Below, in pieces: positions 45,065-52,455 of a DNA stretch of 64,000 bases. Under the pieces are notes generated by a model that saw only the letters and a program-made list of their open reading frames with translations, did no database searches and was not told the DNA's origin. This stretch comes from Pelagibius sp050330205. Lineage in GTDB: Bacteria; Pseudomonadota; Alphaproteobacteria; Kiloniellales; Kiloniellaceae. The stretch is taken from NCBI GenBank assembly GCA_050330205.1, contig JBHJOA010000029.1, positions 51,631 through 115,630 of the forward strand, read 5' to 3'. The stretch's first letter is position 1. Every line of letters starts with the position of its first letter. A program made the translations under genes and the position numbers.

Positions 45065-46099
45065 ATGAACATCGCGACCCCAGCGGCGAAGGCCGCCAAA
45101 GATTATGCCTCCGACCAGGAAGTGCGCTGGTGCCCGGGCTGCGGCGACTACGCCATCCTGAAGGCGGTGCAGAAGACCCTGGCCGACCTCGGCGCCGATA
45201 CCGCGAAGACCGTTTTCATCTCCGGCATCGGCTGCGCCGCGCGCTTTCCCTACTACATGTCGACCTACGGCTTCCACACCATCCATGGCCGCGCGCCGGC
45301 CTTTGCGACCGGCGTGAAGCTCACCAACCCGGAGCTCGATGTCTGGGTGGCGTCCGGCGACGGCGACGCGCTGTCGATCGGCGGCAACCACCTGATGCAC
45401 CTGCTGCGGCGCAACGTCGACCTGCAGCTGCTGCTGTTCAACAACGAGATCTACGGCCTCACCAAGGGCCAGTACTCGCCGACCTCGCGCGTGGGCACCC
45501 GCTCGCCCTCGACACCGGGCGGCTCGCTGGAAACGCCGATCTCGGCCGGGGCGTTGGCGCTGGGCGCTGGCGCGCGCTTCTTCGCGCGCTCGGTCGACAC
45601 CCAGCAGAAGCACCTGCCGGAGGTGCTGAAGCGCGCCCGCGAGCACCGCGGCACCTCGCTGGTGGAGATCTTCCAGAACTGCATCGTCTACAACGACGGC
45701 GCCTTCGACGCCTTCACCGATCGTAGCGTCGCCGCCGACCGCCAGATCCTGCTGGAGCACGGCAAGCCGATGATCTTCGGCAAGGACGCCGACAAGGGCC
45801 TGCGCCTGGCGCCCAGAGGAGAGAAGGGGGGAAAGCTCGCGCTGGAGGTCGTGACCCTCGGCGCGAACGGCGTCACCGAGGCCAACGTTCTCGTGCATGA
45901 CGAGACCGACCGTGCCATGGCCGGCCTGCTGGCGGCCATGCAGCCGCCGCAGCTGCCGGTGGCCCTCGGCGTGCTCTACTGCGATCCGGCGCCCAGCTAC
46001 GAGTCGGGCGTCGTCGCGGAGGTGGACCGGGCGCGCCACACCCACCCGGCGAGCCTCGCCGAACTGCTGCACAGCGGCCACACCTGGACGGTTTCCTGA
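45065..46099 (+). CDS. korB: 2-oxoacid:ferredoxin oxidoreductase, beta subunit
   Basis: A 344-residue TPP- and Fe-S-binding subunit. The cluster cysteines are in VRWCPGCGDYAIL and SGIGCAARFPYY, with another in LGVLYCDPAPS. The TPP-magnesium motif is ASGDGDALSIGGNH with FNNEIYGLTKGQYSPTS. TRVGTRSPS-like residues typical of 2-oxoglutarate-type enzymes are present (VGTRSPSTPGGS). GGGAGG stands eight bases before the ATG at 45065. No separate ferredoxin-like delta subunit gene follows, as is normal for the two-subunit class. It is co-transcribed with korA. Confidence 0.92.
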   Translation: MNIATPAAKAAKDYASDQEVRWCPGCGDYAILKAVQKTLADLGADTAKTVFISGIGCAARFPYYMSTYGFHTIHGRAPAFATGVKLTNPELDVWVASGDGDALSIGGNHLMHLLRRNVDLQLLLFNNEIYGLTKGQYSPTSRVGTRSPSTPGGSLETPISAGALALGAGARFFARSVDTQQKHLPEVLKRAREHRGTSLVEIFQNCIVYNDGAFDAFTDRSVAADRQILLEHGKPMIFGKDADKGLRLAPRGEKGGKLALEVVTLGANGVTEANVLVHDETDRAMAGLLAAMQPPQLPVALGVLYCDPAPSYESGVVAEVDRARHTHPASLAELLHSGHTWTVS

Positions 46100-46338
46100 G
46101 CCCCGCCCACACCGCGTCCTGAAGCGGGCCGCGTCTAAATCGCGCAGAAATACACTTATAAGAAGAAATCCGCGCCCGGATGCTTTCCGCTGCGTGCGGG
46201 TAGCTCTTGCGCAAGGCCATCGAACTAGGACATGCTACCCAGAGGGAGCAATCAATTTCGCTAGCTTGCGCCCGGCAGCTTGCCCGGTCGCGGAGACGCG
46301 ATGATCCGTTTCATTGTCGGGAAGGACAAGGAAACGCC

Positions 46339-46908
46339 ATGGGTAGGAATCGCTTCCAGGACTCGGAGATCGCTTTCGACGGGTCCTCCTTCGTTCGCCG
46401 GCTGCTGAACGAGCTGGTCGACGTGCTGCAGGACGTCGTCGGCTCTCAGGAGGCGCGCGGCTTCATCGCCATCGTCGGTGCGCGTATCGGCGACAGTTTC
46501 AACGCTGCCTATCGTCTGGCGGTCGGCGATCGCGACCTCGAGGAATCCGAGGTCGCCGACGCCATGGTCGATCTCAAGCGGCGCATCGGCGGCGACTTCT
46601 ACGTCATGCAGCTGGGTGAGGATGAAATCCTGCTGGGCAACCGGCGCTGCCCTTTCGGCGACAGCGTGCGCGGCCGGCCCGCCCTCTGCATGATGACGTC
46701 GAACGTCTTTGGGCGCATCGCCGCCGAGAACCTCGGCTACGCGAAGGTTTCCGTGGAGGAGGCCTTCGCCACCGGGGAACAGCGCTGCATCGTCCGCGTG
46801 ATGCTCGAAGGCTCCGCGAAGACCGACACCTCTCCCGGCCGCGAATACTTCCGCGTCGGCGCCGCGTCGGAGGCGGACAGCCGGCCGGCCGGTCCGGTCG
46901 ACCCATGA
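46339..46908 (+). CDS. Methanogen output domain 1 protein
   Basis: A 189-residue single-domain protein of the MetOD1 family, first defined as an output domain of methanogen sensor proteins. Characteristic segments are DLKRRIGGDFYVMQLGEDEI, NRRCPFGDSVRGRPALCMMT and SNVFGRIAAENLGYAKVSVE, with three conserved cysteines including that of EQRCIVRV; they could bind a metal or cofactor. AAGGA precedes the ATG by seven bases. It overlaps the histidine kinase gene by four bases (ATGA), so it is likely the input or output partner of that kinase. The about 240 bases before it show no gene. Confidence 0.78.
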   Translation: MGRNRFQDSEIAFDGSSFVRRLLNELVDVLQDVVGSQEARGFIAIVGARIGDSFNAAYRLAVGDRDLEESEVADAMVDLKRRIGGDFYVMQLGEDEILLGNRRCPFGDSVRGRPALCMMTSNVFGRIAAENLGYAKVSVEEAFATGEQRCIVRVMLEGSAKTDTSPGREYFRVGAASEADSRPAGPVDP

Positions 46909-48068
46909 GCGGCGAGATCTCCCGCGCGTCCCTGGAGGTTTTTCCCGACCCCCTCCTGCTGGTGACGCCACTGGGAAGGGTCGTGGCCGCGAACCGCGCG
47001 GCGGCTGAGGCGCTGCGGCTGCCCCAAGGCGACCCGGAGGTTACGCTGCGGGAGATTGCCGGCCTCGCGGCGTCGGAACTGGAGAGCCTGCTGCGCTTCT
47101 GCCTCGCCACCAGCGCGCCGGTGCCGCTGCGGCTGGTGTTCTTCACCGCCGGCGGTGCGCCGCTGAACACGCGCTGCGAGGGCTGGCGCTGCGAGTTCGG
47201 CGGTCAGGGAGCGGCGGTCATCCGACTCTGCGGCGACGACGAGGCCGCGACGCGTTTCGGCGAGCTGTCGCGTCTGGTGGACGAGCTGAACCGCGAGTGC
47301 ATGGCGCGCCGCAACTCCGAGGGCCGGCTGCGCCGGGCGCTGGTCCAGCTTCAGGACGTCAACGGCATCAGGGATCACATGCTGGCACAGGTCAGCCACG
47401 ACCTGCGCACGCCGCTGAATGCGATCCTCGGCATGACCGAGTTCATGAAGCGGCAACCCTTCGGCCCGCTGGGGCCGAAGTACGCCGAGTACGTTGACGA
47501 CATCCATGTCAGCGGGGAGACGCTGCTCGAGCTGGTCGATCAGGTGCTGCACCTCGCCTGGGACGAGGCGCGGGGCCGCGAGGCCAGTTCCGAGGCGCTG
47601 GCCGACCTCAGCGAATGCCTCGAAAACTGCCGCCAGGTGGTGGAGCCCATCGCGCGGATGCGCGGCCTCGAGATCATGATTCCGGAGGACATGGCGCTGC
47701 CCAGGCTGCGCGCCGACCACCTGCTGCTGAAGCAGATCCTGATGAACCTGCTCGGCAACGCCGCCAAGTACGTGCCGCGCGGCGGACACATCGAGGTCGT
47801 CGTCGAGTGGCGCCCCGGCAAGGATCTTGCCATACAGGTGCATGATGACGGCCCCGGCATCTCCGAGGAAAAGCTCGACGCCATCAACCACGGTGCCCTG
47901 GCGCGCAGTGCCTACGTGACCGACGTCGGCTTCGGCCTCGCCCTCAGCCGGCGCACCGCCAGCGCCATCGGCGCGCGCCTGGACATTCAGTCGGCCCAGG
48001 GGAGGGGCACGATCGCCTCGCTGGTCCTGCCGCACAGTCTCGTCGAGATGGACGCTGCCGCGCCCTAA
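46905..48068 (+). CDS. PAS-domain sensor histidine kinase
   Basis: A 387-residue cytoplasmic histidine kinase. A PAS-like domain occupies about residues 8-110 (FPDPLLLVTPLGRVVAANRA), then a coiled linker, the phospho-acceptor helix QVSHDLRTPLNAILGMTEFM (H about 163) and an ATPase domain with QILMNLLGNAAKYV, VHDDGPGIS and VGFGLALSRRTA. There is no membrane segment and no receiver domain, and no response regulator gene is adjacent. It is translationally coupled to the MetOD1 protein, which probably supplies its signal. Confidence 0.88.
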   Translation: MSGEISRASLEVFPDPLLLVTPLGRVVAANRAAAEALRLPQGDPEVTLREIAGLAASELESLLRFCLATSAPVPLRLVFFTAGGAPLNTRCEGWRCEFGGQGAAVIRLCGDDEAATRFGELSRLVDELNRECMARRNSEGRLRRALVQLQDVNGIRDHMLAQVSHDLRTPLNAILGMTEFMKRQPFGPLGPKYAEYVDDIHVSGETLLELVDQVLHLAWDEARGREASSEALADLSECLENCRQVVEPIARMRGLEIMIPEDMALPRLRADHLLLKQILMNLLGNAAKYVPRGGHIEVVVEWRPGKDLAIQVHDDGPGISEEKLDAINHGALARSAYVTDVGFGLALSRRTASAIGARLDIQSAQGRGTIASLVLPHSLVEMDAAAP

Positions 48069-48083
48069 GCTTTGGCGGTCGCC

Positions 48084-48566
48084 TCAGACCAGGCGCTTCA
48101 GCAGGCCGAGGAAGAGGCCGCGCTCCTCGGGAAGCAGCGGCGCCATGATCTCTTCGCCGACCCCGTTGGCATTCTTCAGCAGCCGCACCACCGTCTCGCG
48201 GCCGAGCGGCGAGAGGCTCAGCACCATGCGCCGGCGGTCGGTCGGGTCGGCCAGGCGCTCGATGAAACCGCGCTCGTGCAGGCGGCGGATCACTCCCTGG
48301 ATGGTGGCCGGATCCATCGCTGCGAGGCGGCCGAGGCGGTTCTGCGACAGCTTGCCCATCTCGTGCAGCCGGGCCATGGCGAAGAACTGCGTCGGCGTCA
48401 GTTGGGCCTCGGTCAGCACCGAGAGAAACAGCGCCGAGGCGCGCTGGTGGGCCCGCCGCAGCAGGTGCGCGACCTGCTCGTCCAGGACGAAGCCGTCCGG
48501 CTCCGGCGCAGTGCCGGACTCGGGGCGGGCGGGGGCGATCTTGGGAATAGTGGACAAGTCGGTCAC
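48084..48566 (-). CDS. MarR-family regulator
   Basis: A 160-residue winged-helix regulator. The core is LTPTQFFAMARLHEMGKLSQ, with recognition helix DPATIQGVIRRLHERGFIER and wing DPTDRRRMVLSLSPLG. It starts with a GTG at 48566. A dyad directly upstream (48576-48593) is a likely autoregulatory site. It follows hutH on the same strand and is convergent with the histidine kinase gene. MarR proteins of this subgroup commonly control aromatic or nicotinate-type catabolism; its target here is unknown. Confidence 0.88.
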   Translation of the reverse strand: MTDLSTIPKIAPARPESGTAPEPDGFVLDEQVAHLLRRAHQRASALFLSVLTEAQLTPTQFFAMARLHEMGKLSQNRLGRLAAMDPATIQGVIRRLHERGFIERLADPTDRRRMVLSLSPLGRETVVRLLKNANGVGEEIMAPLLPEERGLFLGLLKRLV

Positions 48567-48575
48567 CTCAAGGTG

Positions 48576-48593
48576 TTCAAAAAGCGTTTTGAA
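48576..48593. promoter_or_regulatory. Probable MarR operator
   Basis: TTCAAAA-AGCG-TTTTGAA is an 18-base dyad ending nine bases before the GTG start of the MarR gene. Size and AT-rich arms fit MarR dimer sites and suggest self-repression. Confidence 0.65.
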
Positions 48594-48703
48594 TCAACCC
48601 TCTGACCGTCTTGAGCGGTTCGTTGAGGGCCAACCAGTCCTCTGCCGGGTGAGACTATATCGCAGCCCCGCTCCGGACGTCCAGGCCGCGATGCTGCACC
48701 TGC

Positions 48704-50281
48704 TCACAAATTCTCGGCGAGCCAGTCTTTCTCCAGGAAATCCGCGCTAAACCAGCCCTCGAGGACGAGGCCGGCGAGGGCGGCGATGTCGCCGGACAGC
48801 ACCCGGTCGTTGGCGAGGAAGGCGGCCCGGTCGCGGATGGCGTCGAGCGCCTGCTGCAGGCGCGGCGAGGTGGTCAGCGGCCGGCGCAGGTCGATGCCCT
48901 GGGCGGCGGCCAGCAGTTCGATGGCGACGATGTGGGCGGTGTTCTCGACCATGTCGGAGAGCCGCCGCGCGCCGTGGGTCGCCATCGACACGTGGTCTTC
49001 CTGGTTGGCCGAGGTCGGCAGGCTGTCGACGCTGGCCGGGTGGCTCAGCTGCTTGTTCTCGGAAGCCAGGGCGGCGGCCGTCACGTGGGCGATCATGAAG
49101 CCGGAGTTCAGCCCCGGTTCGGCCACCAGGAACGGCGGCAGGGTGCTCATGGCGGCGTCGGTCAGCAGGGCGATGCGGCGCTCGGCGAGGGCGCCGACCT
49201 CGGCCAGCGCGATGGCGGTCATGTCGGCGGCGAAGGCGACCGGCTCGGCGTGGAAGTTGCCGCCGGACAGCACCTCGCCCCCCTCCGGCCCGCCCCCGGG
49301 TCCGCCCTCGGGCCGGTCGTCCGGGAACACCAGCGGGTTGTCGGAGACCGCATTGGCCTCGCGCTCCAGGGTCGTGGCGGCGGTGCGGAAGACATCGAGC
49401 GCGGCGCCCATGACCTGCGGCTGGCAGCGCAGCGAATAGGGGTCCTGGACGCGGTCGCAGTCGACGTGGGAGCGGCGGATGCTGCTGTCCGCCAGCAGCT
49501 CGCGCAGCCAGCGCGCCACGGCGATCTGCCCGGGATGGCCGCGCAGCTCCTGGATGCGCGGGTCGAAGGGGGTGTCGCTGCCGAGCGCGGCGTCCACCGA
49601 CATGGCGCCGGCGGCGACGGCGGCGGCGAAGCAGTCGAGCGCGCCGAACAGGCCGTGCAGGGCCAGCGCCGTCGAGACCTGGGTGCCGTTCAGCAGGGCG
49701 AGGCCCTCCTTGGCGGCCAGCTCGATGGGGGCGACGCCGTATTCGGGCAGCACCTCGGCGGCCGGGCGGCGCTGTCCCTGGTGACTGATCTCGCCGTGGC
49801 CGAGCAGCACGGCGGAGAGGTGCGCCAGCGGCGCCAGGTCGCCCGAGGCGCCGACCGAGCCCTTGGCCGGGATCACCGGATAGAGCTCCTCGTTCAGCAG
49901 CTGCACCAGGCGGTCGACCACCTCGCCGCGGATGCCGGAGTGGCCGCGCGACAGGGCGTTGATCTTCAGCAGCAGGACGAGGCGCACCACCCGGTCGTCC
50001 AGCGGCGCCCCGACGCCGACGCTGTGGGACAGCACCAGGCGGGTCTGCAGTTCCGCCACCTGGTCGCTGGAGATGGTCTGGCGCGCCAGGCTGCCGAAGC
50101 CGGTGTTGATGCCGTAGACCCGGCGGCCCTCGGCGACCACCGCCGCCACCGTCGCGGCGGAGCGCTCCAGCGCCGCGTAGGCGGCGGGCTCGAGGGCGAT
50201 CCGCGCCGGGCTGCGCCAGAAGCGGTGGAGGTCGGCCAGCGTCAGCCGTCCGGCTTGCAATACGAAGGGTCTGTCGGTCAC
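48704..50281 (-). CDS. hutH: Histidine ammonia-lyase
   Basis: A 525-residue lyase that removes ammonia from histidine to give urocanate. The self-forming MIO cofactor comes from the ASG of KGSVGASGDLAPLAHLSA. Other signatures are YGINTGFGSLA, SGGNFHAEPVAFA and QEDHVSMATHGARRL. A 13-residue Gly/Pro/Glu insert (RPEGGPGGGPEGG) interrupts the usual FPEDGEVLSGGN segment, probably a surface loop. It starts with GTG (GGAGG six bases before it). A perfect HutC-type palindrome lies just upstream. No other hut gene is in the window, so the rest of the pathway must be elsewhere. Confidence 0.92.
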   Translation of the reverse strand: MTDRPFVLQAGRLTLADLHRFWRSPARIALEPAAYAALERSAATVAAVVAEGRRVYGINTGFGSLARQTISSDQVAELQTRLVLSHSVGVGAPLDDRVVRLVLLLKINALSRGHSGIRGEVVDRLVQLLNEELYPVIPAKGSVGASGDLAPLAHLSAVLLGHGEISHQGQRRPAAEVLPEYGVAPIELAAKEGLALLNGTQVSTALALHGLFGALDCFAAAVAAGAMSVDAALGSDTPFDPRIQELRGHPGQIAVARWLRELLADSSIRRSHVDCDRVQDPYSLRCQPQVMGAALDVFRTAATTLEREANAVSDNPLVFPDDRPEGGPGGGPEGGEVLSGGNFHAEPVAFAADMTAIALAEVGALAERRIALLTDAAMSTLPPFLVAEPGLNSGFMIAHVTAAALASENKQLSHPASVDSLPTSANQEDHVSMATHGARRLSDMVENTAHIVAIELLAAAQGIDLRRPLTTSPRLQQALDAIRDRAAFLANDRVLSGDIAALAGLVLEGWFSADFLEKDWLAENL

Positions 50282-50297
50282 GCGCGCCTCCCGGGGG

Positions 50298-50315
50298 AAG
50301 TTGTATATACAACTT
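50298..50315. promoter_or_regulatory. HutC-type operator upstream of hutH
   Basis: AAGTTGTATATACAACTT is a perfect 18-base palindrome with the TTGTATATACAA core bound by HutC, the GntR-family urocanate-responsive repressor. It ends 17 bases before the hutH start. No hutC gene is found in this window. Confidence 0.8.
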
Positions 50316-50503
50316 GGCTGCTCTCTGTAGCACCCTTTGCGGCACCCCGGAAGGGGCTGTTGTGCGCCGGGCGGCGCGCAGCGTCCGCTGCGGCGACCGG
50401 CAGGCGCCCGGTAGCGAATGCCGAATTGCTTTCAACCTTTGCGCTCAAGTTGTCGGCGATCCAGGCGCGAAGCGGGCCGGAGAGCCGGAAACTCACCATT
50501 AAT

Positions 50504-50519
50504 TAAAGAATGTTCTTTA
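50504..50519. promoter_or_regulatory. Dyad upstream of the chemoreceptor gene
   Basis: TAAAGAA-TG-TTCTTTA is an exact dyad 46 bases before the chemoreceptor start, followed by a smaller one (AGCAG-TCG-CTGCT). It could be an operator in the hutH/chemoreceptor divergent region. No protein can be assigned to it. Confidence 0.4.
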
Positions 50520-50565
50520 GCAGTCGCTGCTAGGTCCAGCTAACCAAGTCGACTACGAGGAAACT

Positions 50566-52263
50566 ATGCCCCTGTCCAGGAAAGTGTCTCTCAGGATTGC
50601 GCACCGGGTTTTCGCCCTCATCGTGCTGATGGCAGCGAGCATGATCGCGATCACCGGCATCCGGCTCTACCAGTTGGATAGCGAACTGGTCGGCCAGAAG
50701 CGCAACGAGCTGCGCCAGCTGGTGGAATCCACGGTCGCCTTGGCCGCGTCCTACCACGCGCGGGCCGAGGCCGGCGAGATGACCATGCAGGAGGCGCAGC
50801 AGGCGGCCCTCATGGACATCGGCGCCATGCGCTACAACGAGTCCGACTACTTCTGGATCAACGACATGCATCCGACGATGGTGATGCATCCGATCAATCC
50901 GAAGCTCGATGGCCAGGATCTCTCGGGCTACAAGGACCCGGAAGGTTTCGAACTTTTCAATGAGTTCGTGAAGGCGGTACGGGCCGAGGGCGCCGGCTTC
51001 GTTCCCTATCTCTGGCCGAAGCCCGGCCATGAGCTGCCGGTCCGCAAGGAGTCCTACGTGAAGGGCTTCGCGCCCTGGGGCTGGGTGATCGGCACCGGCG
51101 TGTACATCGACGATCTCGAGGCGGCGTTCTGGCAGCGGGCCAAGTTCGAAAGCGGCATGGTCGCGCTCATCCTGCTGGTCATCGGCGCCATTTCGCTGTT
51201 GGTGGCGCGCAGCATCACCAAGCCGATCAACGGCATGAGTTCGAGCATGCGCGAGTTGGCCGGCGGCAATCTGCAGGTGGCGGTGCCGGGCATCGGGCGC
51301 AGCGACGAGATCGGTGATATGGCCGATGCCGTCGAGGTCTTCCGCGCCAATGCCATCGAGCAGAAGCGCCTCGAGGAGGAGAACCGCCTGACCGCCGCGC
51401 GCGCCGAGGAAGAAAAGCGCCGCACCATGCAGAAGGTGGCCGACGACTTCGAGGCCAGCGTGAAATCGGTGGTGGAGATCGTCTCGCAGACCGCCGGGCA
51501 GATGCAGACGACGGCCAGGTCGATGACCTCGGCCGCCGGCGAGACCGAGGTGCAGGCCGCCTCCGCCGCCAGTGCCTCGGAGGAAGCCTCCAGCAACGTG
51601 CAGACCGTGGCCGTGGCGACCGAGGAGCTCTCCTCCTCGATCGAGGAGATCGGCCGCCAGGTGAACCGTTCGCTGGAGACGGCGAACAAGGCCGTCAACA
51701 ATGCCCGCAGCACCAACGCAAAGGTCGAGGGCCTGGTCGACGCGGCGCAGAAGGTCGGCGCCGTGGTGAAGCTGATCCAGGACATCGCCGAGCAGACCAA
51801 CCTGCTGGCGCTGAACGCCACCATCGAGGCGGCGCGCGCGGGCGAGGCCGGCAAGGGCTTCGCCGTGGTCGCCAACGAGGTGAAGAGCCTCGCCACGCAG
51901 ACCGCCAAGGCGACCGAGGAGATCTCCCAGCAGATCGGCGAGATCCAGGGCGCGACCACCGATGCCGCCTCGGCGATCCGCTCGATCGGCGAGACCGTCG
52001 AGCAGATCAACGAGATCGCCGCCAACATCTCCGCCGCCGTGGAGGAGCAGGGGGCGGCGACGCAGGAGATCGCGCGCAACGTCCAGGAAGCCTCCGCCGG
52101 CACCCAGCAGGTCGCCGGCAACGTCACCGCGGTGTCGAAGACCGCCGCCGAGACCGGTGGGTCGGCAAAGCAAGTGCTCGAGGCCGCCGGCCACCTCTCC
52201 GAGCAGTCCGAGAGCCTGCGCCGGGAGGTCGACAAGTTCATCTCCCAGATTCGGGCGGCCTGA
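50566..52263 (+). CDS. Methyl-accepting chemotaxis protein with single Cache domain
   Basis: A 565-residue chemoreceptor. A membrane span (about residues 14-34) leads to a periplasmic Cache_2-type sensor (about 40-185) with YNESDYFWINDMHPTMVMHP and YVKGFAPWGWVIGTGVYIDD. A second span (about 195-215), a HAMP linker with ITKPINGMSSSMRELAGGNL, and a long cytoplasmic signalling domain follow, whose tip is DIAEQTNLLALNATIEAARA. Cache_2 sensors bind small organic acids or amines. GAGGAA precedes the ATG. The stop lies within a 14-base tandem repeat. It is placed before the second mttB gene, so a methylated amine ligand is possible. Confidence 0.9.
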   Translation: MPLSRKVSLRIAHRVFALIVLMAASMIAITGIRLYQLDSELVGQKRNELRQLVESTVALAASYHARAEAGEMTMQEAQQAALMDIGAMRYNESDYFWINDMHPTMVMHPINPKLDGQDLSGYKDPEGFELFNEFVKAVRAEGAGFVPYLWPKPGHELPVRKESYVKGFAPWGWVIGTGVYIDDLEAAFWQRAKFESGMVALILLVIGAISLLVARSITKPINGMSSSMRELAGGNLQVAVPGIGRSDEIGDMADAVEVFRANAIEQKRLEEENRLTAARAEEEKRRTMQKVADDFEASVKSVVEIVSQTAGQMQTTARSMTSAAGETEVQAASAASASEEASSNVQTVAVATEELSSSIEEIGRQVNRSLETANKAVNNARSTNAKVEGLVDAAQKVGAVVKLIQDIAEQTNLLALNATIEAARAGEAGKGFAVVANEVKSLATQTAKATEEISQQIGEIQGATTDAASAIRSIGETVEQINEIAANISAAVEEQGAATQEIARNVQEASAGTQQVAGNVTAVSKTAAETGGSAKQVLEAAGHLSEQSESLRREVDKFISQIRAA

Positions 52264-52293
52264 TTCGGGCAGCCTGAACCGGGCGGCCTGATC
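52252..52293. repeat. 14-bp tandem repeat over the chemoreceptor stop
   Basis: Three units of CGGGCGGCCTGATT (52252-52265, 52266-52279, 52280-52293) with one to three changes each. The first contains the stop codon TGA at 52261-52263, so the duplications fall just outside the coding region. Confidence 0.75.
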
Positions 52294-52455
52294 CGCTTCG
52301 TCTGAACCACCGGCGCAAGGGCGGGGGCGAGCCTTCCCGCCGCGACACTTTTCGTCGGATGCTGGACAGCCCGCGGGGGCCGGCCGGGCAAGCTTGTGGC
52401 TGTTCCGGCCGGCCGCTGCGCCCGCCGCACGACCAGCGAGAGAAGGCTCTTCCCG

